64,000 nucleotides of DNA from Pseudomonas sp. B6002. GTDB taxonomy: Bacteria; Pseudomonadota; Gammaproteobacteria; Pseudomonadales; Pseudomonadaceae. The stretch spans positions 154,267 to 218,266 of the forward strand of contig NZ_JACAOY010000016.1 in assembly GCF_013385985.1 (NCBI RefSeq), written 5' to 3'. The position numbers were made by a program, and so were the translations under genes. The notes under the pieces were generated by a model. The model was not told the DNA's origin. It saw only the letters and a program-made list of their open reading frames with translations, and searched no databases. How positions within the stretch are numbered: position 1 is the first letter of the stretch; the number at the start of each line of letters is the position of its first letter. Positions 57,508 through 64,000 of the stretch are shown piece after piece.

Positions 57508-57996
57508 ATGGAAACCCGCCTCGTCCCCTATGAGACGCTGAGCCTTGTGCAAAAACAGCAGCTCGACGCCCTGCAAGTACACCCCGAGCAACTGGCGTAC
57601 TCCGGGGACATCTACTGCGCGCTGAACAGCCTGCTGGTCAACCCAAACCCCGGCGCCATCAAAGGCTTTGCCCTGCTCGCCGACGAGTTGCCCGTCGCCT
57701 TCCTGCTGCTCAAACGCCCCCCGTGCCTGCCCCATTGGGCCGATGAACACAGCGCCACGCTGCATGCGTTGCAAGTGGACCGCGGGCAACAAGGCCGCGG
57801 GTTCGGCAAGGCGTGTCTGCAGGCACTGCCCGACGCCGCGCTGGCTGCGTGGCCGCAGGTCAAGGCCATCGAATTGTCGGTGGATGCCGACAATGTGGCG
57901 GCGATGGGTTTGTACCTGAGCACCGGGTGGGTGGACAGTGGCGAGGCGTATAAGGGGCGGATTGGCTATGAACGCAGGCTGGCATTAGTCTTTTGA
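57508..57996 (+). CDS. GNAT-family N-acetyltransferase
   Basis: 162 residues. Acetyl-CoA-binding motif A is VDRGQQGRGFGKACLQAL (RxxQGxGFG form), then ELSVDADNVAAMGLYLSTGWVDSGE. Transfers an acetyl group to an unknown amine. Followed 20 bp later by the flavoprotein gene. Confidence 0.9.
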   Translation: METRLVPYETLSLVQKQQLDALQVHPEQLAYSGDIYCALNSLLVNPNPGAIKGFALLADELPVAFLLLKRPPCLPHWADEHSATLHALQVDRGQQGRGFGKACLQALPDAALAAWPQVKAIELSVDADNVAAMGLYLSTGWVDSGEAYKGRIGYERRLALVF

Positions 57997-58016
57997 ACGA
58001 TAAGGAGGTGGCGCAA

Positions 58017-58622
58017 ATGCTGACAACCCTCGAACAACTCGAAACCCTCTACGGCCTCCCCCACGAGCGGGCAGTGCGCAAGGAGATCCCGTTTCTCAAC
58101 GAGGATTACCAGGCCATGGTGCGCGCCTCGCCGCTGGTGGTGGTGAGTTCGTCCGGGCCGGACGGTGTGGACGGTTCGCCCCGTGGTGATGTTCCGGGGT
58201 TTGTGCGGATTGTGGATGAGCGCACGCTGGCGATTCCTGATCGGCCCGGCAACAACCGCCTGGATACCTTGCGCAACCTGGTGCAGGACCCGCGCATTGC
58301 CTTGCTGTTCATCATTCCGGGAATTGGCGAAACGTTGCGCGTGAATGGCCGTGCGCAGATTTCCATCGAGCCAGGGTTGCTGGAGAGTTTTGCGGTGAAT
58401 GGCAAACCGGCGAAGTCGGTGATTCTGGTGCAGGTGGAAAGTGCGTATTTCCACTGCTCAAAGGCGTTTGTGCGTTCCGATTGCTGGAACCCTGAAAAAC
58501 ACCTGGAACGCTCGGCGCTGCCGTCGGCCGGCGCCTTTCACAAGCGGCTCAATGACGGGCAGTTTGATGCCGAGGCGTATGACCGCGAGATGCCGGAGCG
58601 GGTCAAGGCCACCCTGTATTGA
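58017..58622 (+). CDS. Pyridoxamine-5'-phosphate oxidase-family flavoprotein
   Basis: 201 residues. The ATG at 58017 is chosen because a full Shine-Dalgarno (AAGGAGGT) sits just upstream; the in-frame TTG at 57993 would overlap the GNAT stop. FMN-binding split-barrel of the MSMEG_1061 type: [58 protein letters not shown]. Binds FMN; substrate unknown. Confidence 0.9.
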   Translation: MLTTLEQLETLYGLPHERAVRKEIPFLNEDYQAMVRASPLVVVSSSGPDGVDGSPRGDVPGFVRIVDERTLAIPDRPGNNRLDTLRNLVQDPRIALLFIIPGIGETLRVNGRAQISIEPGLLESFAVNGKPAKSVILVQVESAYFHCSKAFVRSDCWNPEKHLERSALPSAGAFHKRLNDGQFDAEAYDREMPERVKATLY

Positions 58623-58630
58623 CCCACCCT

Positions 58631-58699
58631 CTGTAGGAGCCCGGCTTGCCGGCGATGGCAATTTCAAGGGCGACATCGCCGGCAAGCCGGGCCCCTACA
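58631..58699. repeat. REP doublet, GTAGGAGCC family
   Basis: Inverted GGCTTGCCGGCGATGG units between the flavoprotein and GyrI-like genes. Confidence 0.9.
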
Positions 58700-58710
58700 A
58701 CGGCGGTGTG

Positions 58711-59193
58711 TCAGCCTCTTTCGCCGATCGGCAACCAGATCTCCACGGTGCCGGTGCCTTTGCGCCCATCGAAATCGGCGCTGTAGCGCTCGAAATCCGC
58801 ACCCATCACTTTGTAGCCCGAGTGCGGCAGCCACTCGAACATGATGCGTTCATAGGTTTGCTCAAGTGCCTGCACCGGCCCGTAATGCGGGAATACGGCG
58901 TAGTTGAGCGGCGGGATTTCAATGGATTCGAAGTTGCCTGGCACGTCGCCCTTGGTCGGCACTTCAACGCCGGCCATGTAGTCGAATTCACCATGCTTGG
59001 GGTTATGGCAAACCCCATACGTCACACCGCCCACGCGCTGTTTGATGTCTTTGACACAGGTGTCGAACAACTCCCACAAGCGCGGGATGTCGCCGATGGT
59101 CGCCTTCGAATAACGCCCTTGCACCCCGGCAATCACCAGGGCTTTACCCGCTTCCATGCGTGGCTCCAACGGTTGCTTTGTCTGCTGATCCAT
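58711..59193 (-). CDS. GyrI-like small-molecule-binding protein
   Basis: 160 residues from ATG 59193 ([12 protein letters not shown]). The SHS2/GyrI fold of AraC effector-binding domains is seen in [64 protein letters not shown] and GTVEIWLPI. No DNA-binding domain. Such stand-alone proteins sequester drugs or bind ligands. Function unknown. Convergent with the flavoprotein gene. Confidence 0.88.
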   Translation of the reverse strand: MDQQTKQPLEPRMEAGKALVIAGVQGRYSKATIGDIPRLWELFDTCVKDIKQRVGGVTYGVCHNPKHGEFDYMAGVEVPTKGDVPGNFESIEIPPLNYAVFPHYGPVQALEQTYERIMFEWLPHSGYKVMGADFERYSADFDGRKGTGTVEIWLPIGERG

Positions 59194-59388
59194 ACGAACA
59201 GTCTCCTTCTTATGAGGGTACAAACCCGTATCGAGTATAGGGGGATATCCGCGCAACACTGCACGCAGAAAATTTTCCTACGCATCTGGACAACTGGCCA
59301 TCATCGACCGTATTGTCTGCCCCGCAGGCCACCGCAGTGGCCGACGTCGCTCGGACGGTTCCGGGCGCTTACGTACTTCGAGGCAACA

Positions 59389-60600
59389 ATGGCAGACCAA
59401 GGTTCGCCGCGCCGCTTTGCGCGCATCGATCGACTCCCCCCTTACGTTTTTAATATCACTGCCGAACTGAAGATGGCTGCGCGTCGGCGCGGCGAAGACA
59501 TCATCGACTTGAGCATGGGTAACCCCGACGGCGCCACGCCGCCGCACATTGTCGAAAAACTCGTGCAGGTCGCCCAGCGCGAAGACACCCACGGCTATTC
59601 CACTTCCAAAGGCATTCCGCGTCTGCGCCGGGCGATTTCGCGTTGGTACAAAGACCGTTATGAAGTGGACATCGACCCTGAGTCCGAAGCCATCGTGACC
59701 ATTGGTTCCAAGGAAGGCCTGGCGCATTTGATGCTGGCCACCCTGGACCAGGGCGATACCGTGCTGGTGCCTAACCCGAGCTACCCGATTCACATCTACG
59801 GCGCGGTGATTGCCGGCGCCCAGGTGCGCTCGGTGCCACTGGTGCCCGGCGTGGATTTCTTCGCCGAGCTGGAGCGCGCCATTCGTGGCTCGATCCCCAA
59901 GCCGAAGATGATGATCCTGGGCTTCCCGTCCAACCCCACCGCGCAGTGCGTGGAGCTGGATTTCTTTGAACGCGTGATCGCCCTGGCCAAGCAGTACGAC
60001 GTGCTGGTGATCCACGACCTGGCCTATGCCGACATCGTCTACGACGGCTGGAAAGCCCCGTCGATCATGCAGGTGCCGGGCGCCAAGGACATTGCGGTGG
60101 AGTTTTTCACCCTGTCCAAGAGCTACAACATGGCCGGCTGGCGCATCGGTTTCATGGTGGGCAACCCGGAACTGGTCAGCGCCCTGGCACGCATCAAGAG
60201 TTACCACGACTACGGCACCTTCACCCCGCTGCAAGTCGCCGCCATTGCGGCCCTGGAAGGCGATCAGCAGTGCGTGAAGGACATCGCCGAGCAGTACCGC
60301 CAACGCCGCAACGTGCTGGTTAAAGGCCTGCATGAGCTGGGCTGGATGGTGGAGAACCCGAAGGCGTCGATGTACGTCTGGGCGAAGATCCCCGAGGCGT
60401 ATGCCGCCATGGGTTCGCTGGAGTTTGCCAAGAAGCTGCTGCTGGAAGCCAAGGTGTGTGTATCGCCGGGGATCGGCTTTGGCGAGTATGGCGATGATCA
60501 TGTGCGCTTCGCGCTGATCGAAAACCAGGACCGGATTCGCCAGGCGGTGCGCGGGATTCGGACGATGTTCCGGGCCGATGGCCTGGGCCCTAAAGCCTGA
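59389..60600 (+). CDS. alaC: Alanine transaminase AlaC
   Basis: 403 residues from ATG 59389 ([21 protein letters not shown]); the frame stays open far upstream but into GyrI-gene and REP DNA. Fold-type I PLP aminotransferase: [23 protein letters not shown], and the PLP lysine in [15 protein letters not shown]. Size and motifs match E. coli AlaC (alanine/2-oxoglutarate). Cytoplasmic, supplies alanine from pyruvate. No leader peptide or attenuator seen upstream. Confidence 0.93.
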   Translation: MADQGSPRRFARIDRLPPYVFNITAELKMAARRRGEDIIDLSMGNPDGATPPHIVEKLVQVAQREDTHGYSTSKGIPRLRRAISRWYKDRYEVDIDPESEAIVTIGSKEGLAHLMLATLDQGDTVLVPNPSYPIHIYGAVIAGAQVRSVPLVPGVDFFAELERAIRGSIPKPKMMILGFPSNPTAQCVELDFFERVIALAKQYDVLVIHDLAYADIVYDGWKAPSIMQVPGAKDIAVEFFTLSKSYNMAGWRIGFMVGNPELVSALARIKSYHDYGTFTPLQVAAIAALEGDQQCVKDIAEQYRQRRNVLVKGLHELGWMVENPKASMYVWAKIPEAYAAMGSLEFAKKLLLEAKVCVSPGIGFGEYGDDHVRFALIENQDRIRQAVRGIRTMFRADGLGPKA

Positions 60601-60628
60601 CCCAAACTACCTGTAAAAACTCAATCAA

Positions 60629-60700
60629 TGTGGGAGCTGGCTTGCCTGCGATAGCGGCGGTGAATTCACCACCGCTATCGCAGGCAAGCCAGCTCCCACA
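60629..60700. repeat. REP doublet, GTGGGAGC family
   Basis: Tight pair with mirror-like spacer (GGCGGTGAATTCACCACC). Confidence 0.9.
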
Positions 60701-60738
60701 TCTATATTGAATTCCTGCAGTAAGTTTTGTGGTGTGGC

Positions 60739-62091
60739 TTACACCACCAACGACAACAGCATGATGAAGATCAGCGCCACAATCGACAGGATGGTCTCCA
60801 TCGCCGTCCAGGTCTTGAACGTCTCAGCCACAGTCATGTTGAAATACTGCTTCACCAGCCAGAACCCCGCATCGTTGACGTGAGACAGGATCAACGAGCC
60901 CGCCCCCGTCGCCAACACCAGCAGTTCACGGTTAACCCCCGGAATCATCCCCACCACCGGCACCACGATGCCTGCGCCGGTAATGGTCGCCACGGTCGCT
61001 GAACCGGTCGCCACACGAATCACCGCCGCCACCAGCCACGCCAGCAAAATCGGGTTGATCTGTGCGTTCACCGCCATGTGGCCGATCACGTCACCCACGC
61101 CGCTGGTCACCAGCATCTGCTTGAAACCACCGCCAGCACCGATGATCAGGATGATCGCAGCGGTTGGCGCCAGGCTGGCGTCGAGCAGCTTGAGGATCTG
61201 CTTGGAACCGATGCCCTGGCGATGGCCAAAGGTGTACAGCGACAGCAGCAACGCCAGCAGCAGCGCGGTGATCGGGTGGCCGATCATGTCCATCCAGTTG
61301 CGAATGGCGTGGCCGTCCGGCAGGGCGATGTCGGCGAAGGTCTTGAGCAGCATCAGGAACACCGGCAGCAACACGGTGATCAGTGTCACGCTGAAGCTCG
61401 GCAGGTTCTTGTTTTCTGGCTCACGGGCCAGTTGGTCGACCAGTTCCTGGGACGGGTTGCCCGGGATGTACTTGGCGATGAACGTGCCGAAGATCGGGCC
61501 GGCGATGATAGCGGTCGGCAATGCGACGATCAGGCCGTACAGGATGGTCTTGCCGATGTCCGCGCCAAACACGCCGATGGCCAGCAATGGGCCCGGGTGC
61601 GGCGGCACCAGGCCGTGCACCGCCGACAGGCCGGCGAGCAACGGGATGCCGATCTTGATCAGCGAAACACCGGTGCGGCGCGCGACGATAAACACCAGCG
61701 GGATCAGCAGTACAAAGCCGATCTCGAAGAACAGCGGGATGCCCACCAGGAACGCGGCGAACATCATCGCCCACTGCACCTTCTCTTTACCGAAGGCGCG
61801 GATCAGGGTTTGGGCGATCTGATCGGCGCCGCCGGATTCGGCCATCATCTTGCCGAGCATCGTGCCCAGCGCAAGGATGATGCCGACAAAGCCGAGCACG
61901 CCGCCGAAACCGTCCTGGAACGCCTTGATGATCTTGTCCACGGGCATGCCCGAGGTCAGGCCGAGGAAGCCGGCCGCGATGATCAGTGCAATGAACGGGT
62001 GCACCTTGAACTTGGTGATCAGAACGATCAACCCGATGATAGTGACCACTGCATCGAGCAGTAGGTAAGACTCGTGGGACATGCCAAACAT
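60739..62091 (-). CDS. gntT: Gluconate:H+ symporter
   Basis: 450 residues, GntP family with about 12 to 14 hydrophobic segments. LGTMLGKMMAESGGADQIAQTL, AVHGLVPPHPGPLLAIGVF and LSHVNDAGFWLVKQYFNM are diagnostic. It imports gluconate across the inner membrane. It follows gntK on the minus strand after an 84-bp gap that holds a palindromic AGCGCT-core operator. Confidence 0.93.
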   Translation of the reverse strand: MFGMSHESYLLLDAVVTIIGLIVLITKFKVHPFIALIIAAGFLGLTSGMPVDKIIKAFQDGFGGVLGFVGIILALGTMLGKMMAESGGADQIAQTLIRAFGKEKVQWAMMFAAFLVGIPLFFEIGFVLLIPLVFIVARRTGVSLIKIGIPLLAGLSAVHGLVPPHPGPLLAIGVFGADIGKTILYGLIVALPTAIIAGPIFGTFIAKYIPGNPSQELVDQLAREPENKNLPSFSVTLITVLLPVFLMLLKTFADIALPDGHAIRNWMDMIGHPITALLLALLLSLYTFGHRQGIGSKQILKLLDASLAPTAAIILIIGAGGGFKQMLVTSGVGDVIGHMAVNAQINPILLAWLVAAVIRVATGSATVATITGAGIVVPVVGMIPGVNRELLVLATGAGSLILSHVNDAGFWLVKQYFNMTVAETFKTWTAMETILSIVALIFIMLLSLVV

Positions 62092-62148
62092 GGGGGGTCT
62101 CTCCTGTTTGTTGTTGTTATTAAAGCGGGTGTTGAATCTTTCGCCGGG

Positions 62149-62160
62149 GATAGCGCTATC
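62149..62160. promoter_or_regulatory. GntR operator, gntK-gntT gap
   Basis: Perfect palindrome GATAGCGCTATC. Confidence 0.7.
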
Positions 62161-62175
62161 TTTTCCGGCAAAAAA

Positions 62176-62709
62176 TTAATGAGTAGGTTCAAAGCCGTGT
62201 TGCAGCCACCAGGCGTTGGTTTGCTCGGCCAGCTCCTCGACGCTGTCTTCGCTGGCGTTGAGGGCCAGGGTCAGCGGCTCGCCCACGGGCGATTCAAGGG
62301 TGGCGAACTGGCTGTCGATCAGGCTTGCCGGCATGAAGTGGCCGGGGCGATGGGACACGCGGTCGGCGGCGACGGCGCGGGTCAGCTCCAGGAAGACGAA
62401 CCCCAGGCCAGGCGCGGCTTCACGCAGGTGGTCGCGGTATTTCTTTTTCAGGGCTGAACAGGTGAGCACCGGGTGCTCGCCCGCCTTGAGCGAACGGCGC
62501 AGTTCATCGCACAGGATGTCGAGCCAGCCGGCGCGGTCGTCGTCGTTGAGGGGGTGGCCGGCGCTCATCTTCTCGATGTTCGCGGCGGGGTGAAAGCTGT
62601 CGCCTTCGATGGCGGTGGCGCCGTTCAGGCGGCACAGGGCCTCGCTGACGCTGGACTTGCCACAGCCGGAAACACCCATGATGACCAGGGCGGTAACAGG
62701 TTGACTCAT
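62176..62709 (-). CDS. gntK: Gluconokinase
   Basis: 177 residues. P-loop GVSGCGKSS, then ATAIEGDSFHPAANIEKMSAGHPLNDDDRAGWLD and LTCSALKKKYRDHLR, the hallmark of GntK. Phosphorylates gluconate with ATP to 6-phosphogluconate for the Entner-Doudoroff route. First gene of gntK-gntT; an operator lies 18-31 bp before its start. Confidence 0.95.
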   Translation of the reverse strand: MSQPVTALVIMGVSGCGKSSVSEALCRLNGATAIEGDSFHPAANIEKMSAGHPLNDDDRAGWLDILCDELRRSLKAGEHPVLTCSALKKKYRDHLREAAPGLGFVFLELTRAVAADRVSHRPGHFMPASLIDSQFATLESPVGEPLTLALNASEDSVEELAEQTNAWWLQHGFEPTH

Positions 62710-62726
62710 GAAACACCTCAGGACGC

Positions 62727-62740
62727 AGATAGCGCTACCT
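62727..62740. promoter_or_regulatory. GntR operator before gntK
   Basis: AGATAGCGCTACCT, a near-perfect palindrome sharing the AGCGCT core with two nearby sites. Confidence 0.7.
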
Positions 62741-62878
62741 TTGCACGCTGTAAGGCTAGTGCAAAAACAGGCTTTTCCCGCGCCGTCTTGTCATTTTTAT
62801 GGAGTGACGCGTGCATCCTCTCCAATCATTTGAACCGGATCAGGCAACCCTGCGTTCAAGCATTTGCAGCCATTTGGA

Positions 62879-62892
62879 GACAGCGCTACCTT
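62879..62892. promoter_or_regulatory. GntR operator before gntR
   Basis: GACAGCGCTACCTT, third AGCGCT-core site, 35 bp before the gntR ATG. Suggests autoregulation. Confidence 0.65.
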
Positions 62893-62924
62893 AGTGCCTC
62901 GATTTTTGTTTGGCAAGCCGCCTG

Positions 62925-63953
62925 ATGACCTCCAAGAACGATAAAAAATTGCGCACCACGGGTCGCCCGACCCTCAACGAAGTCGCCCGCCTGGCCGGCG
63001 TCAGCCCGATTACCGCGTCCCGCGCCTTGCGGGGCGTGAGCACCGTGGCCAAGGAACTTGTGGAAAAAGTCCAGCAGGCCGCCAGCGAGCTGAACTACGT
63101 GGTCAACCCGGCCGCCCGTGCCTTGGCATCGGCGCAGAGCCATTCGGTGGTGGTCATCGTGCCGTCGCTGTCCAACCTGCTGTTTATCGAAACCCTCGAA
63201 GCCATCCACCAGGTACTGCGGCCCAAGGGCTTTGAAGTGCTGATCGGCAACTCCCACTATTCCCGCGAAGAAGAAGAAAACCTGCTGCGCAACTACATGG
63301 CTTATCAGCCACGGGGCTTGCTGCTGACCGGCTTCGACCGCACCGAGAGCGCGCGACGGATGGTCGAGGCCAGCAATGTGCCGTGCATCTACATGATGGA
63401 CCTGGACCCCAACGCCGGCGTGAACTGCGTGGGGTTCTCGCAACTGAGCGCAGGGGAAACCGCAGCGGCGCACCTGCTGTCCCGTGGGCGCAAGCGCCTG
63501 GCGTATATCGGCGCGCAGTTGGACCAGCGCACGTTGCTGCGGGGCGAGGGCTTTCGCCGCGCGCTGCAGCAGGCAGGCCTGTACGACCCGGCGCTGGAAC
63601 TGCTGACCCCGCGGCCTTCCTCCGTCGGTCTAGGAGGCGAGCTGTTCCTGCAGATGCTGGCAGCCCATCCAGATGTGGATGCGATCTTCTTTGGCAACGA
63701 CGACCTGGCCCAAGGCGCCCTGCTGGAAGCCCTGCGCCACGGTATCAAGGTGCCAGAACGTGTGGCGGTGCTGGGTTTCAACGATTTGCCGGCGTCATCC
63801 TTCATGGTGCCGCGCCTGAGCAGCATCAGCACCCCGCGAGAAGCCATCGGGCGACGTGCGGCGGAGCATTTGCTGACGGTCATGGCGGGCAACAAGATCG
63901 CCAAACCGGTGGTGGACATGGGGTTTGAACTGCAGGTGCGTGAAAGTACCTGA
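62925..63953 (+). CDS. gntR: LacI-family gluconate repressor GntR
   Basis: 342 residues from ATG 62925; the TTG at 62910 is in frame but less likely. LacI HTH and hinge: TLNEVARLAGVSPITASRALRG and LNYVVNPAARALAS, then a periplasmic-binding-like core (VVIVPSLSNLLFIETLEAI, FFGNDDLAQGALLEALRHG). Divergent from gntK-gntT with three AGCGCT-core palindromes around it. Repression relieved by gluconate or 6-phosphogluconate is expected from the family. Confidence 0.94.
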   Translation: MTSKNDKKLRTTGRPTLNEVARLAGVSPITASRALRGVSTVAKELVEKVQQAASELNYVVNPAARALASAQSHSVVVIVPSLSNLLFIETLEAIHQVLRPKGFEVLIGNSHYSREEEENLLRNYMAYQPRGLLLTGFDRTESARRMVEASNVPCIYMMDLDPNAGVNCVGFSQLSAGETAAAHLLSRGRKRLAYIGAQLDQRTLLRGEGFRRALQQAGLYDPALELLTPRPSSVGLGGELFLQMLAAHPDVDAIFFGNDDLAQGALLEALRHGIKVPERVAVLGFNDLPASSFMVPRLSSISTPREAIGRRAAEHLLTVMAGNKIAKPVVDMGFELQVREST

Positions 63954-63974
63954 GCTGCCTGAACGCATTCCTTT

Positions 63975-64000
63975 GTGTGAGCCGGCTTGCCGGCGATGGC
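63975..64000 (+). repeat. REP unit cut by the window end
   Basis: GTGTGAGCCGGCTTGCCGGC plus GATGGC, the left unit of a GTAGGAGCC-family REP. Confidence 0.8.

Noticed and set aside
58441-59388. Long N-terminal extension of AlaC
   Set aside because: The extra sequence translates REP and antisense GyrI-gene DNA; AlaC homology begins at 59389.

Overview
The window is a stretch of chromosome from a Pseudomonas of the P. fluorescens group. The evidence is the aotJQMOP-argR arginine-uptake operon in its Pseudomonas order, an AcsA and a class Ia NrdB of Pseudomonas type, a gluconate locus with AGCGCT-core operators, many LysR genes, and about twenty REP-type intergenic palindromes of two families common in these genomes (GGAGCTGGCTTGCCTGCGAT and GGAGCCGGCTTGCCGGCGAT). 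No rRNA, tRNA, CRISPR array or complete insertion sequence was seen.

Layout: (1) 1-1.87 kb, 3' part of a leucine-rich-repeat gene with two tandem ~290-residue modules and no catalytic tail. (2) 1.9-7.3 kb, aotJ-aotQ-aotM-aotO-aotP-argR on the minus strand, with an ArgR-type half-site upstream and a terminator-like attenuator after aotJ. (3) 7.9-12.4 kb, acsA, a small secreted DUF2790 protein and nrdB. (4) 12.4-15.8 kb, an A/T-rich insertion between nrdB and a HAD phosphatase gene. It carries a SIR2-like gene overlapping a DUF262 gene by 4 bp, then an HNH endonuclease gene interrupted by one in-frame TGA. This is the best candidate for an undescribed (defence) system here. (5) 15.9-23.4 kb, a HAD phosphatase, a LysR regulator and, divergently, an argininosuccinate-lyase paralogue followed by a one-permease amino-acid ABC importer and an MFS exporter. 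(6) 23.5-29.3 kb, a CoiA-like zinc protein, a small HTH gene behind a LexA box, an amidase and a catalytically empty amidase relative, and a metallo-beta-lactamase-fold hydrolase divergent from a TetR gene with paired operators.

(7) 29.5-42.9 kb, signalling and envelope genes: a MASE2-GGDEF diguanylate cyclase, a soluble PAS-PAS chemoreceptor, DUF1003, LysR, a glutamine-amidotransferase-like protein coupled to a small monooxygenase, a periplasmic GDPD with an AraC gene directly behind it, a sterol-desaturase-family protein, a PepSY protein behind a PmrA-like box, a GAF histidine kinase, a transmembrane chemoreceptor and a CorA/ZntB transporter. (8) 43.1-48.6 kb, a PiT phosphate transporter and the 5-oxoprolinase operon pxpA-pxpB-pxpC with a divergent LysR. 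(9) 48.6-54.7 kb, LysR/SDR pairs and a PACE efflux gene. (10) 54.8-57.4 kb, an ECF42-type sigma factor operon with YciI, SRPBCC and SnoaL-like partners. (11) 57.5-63.9 kb, GNAT, a PNPOx-family flavoprotein, a GyrI-like protein, alaC, and the gluconate genes gntK-gntT with divergent gntR.

Much of the content is nutrient scavenging (arginine, acetate, 5-oxoproline, gluconate, phosphate) under local regulators, interspersed with REP doublets. In at least two places a REP supplies the stop codon of the neighbouring gene.
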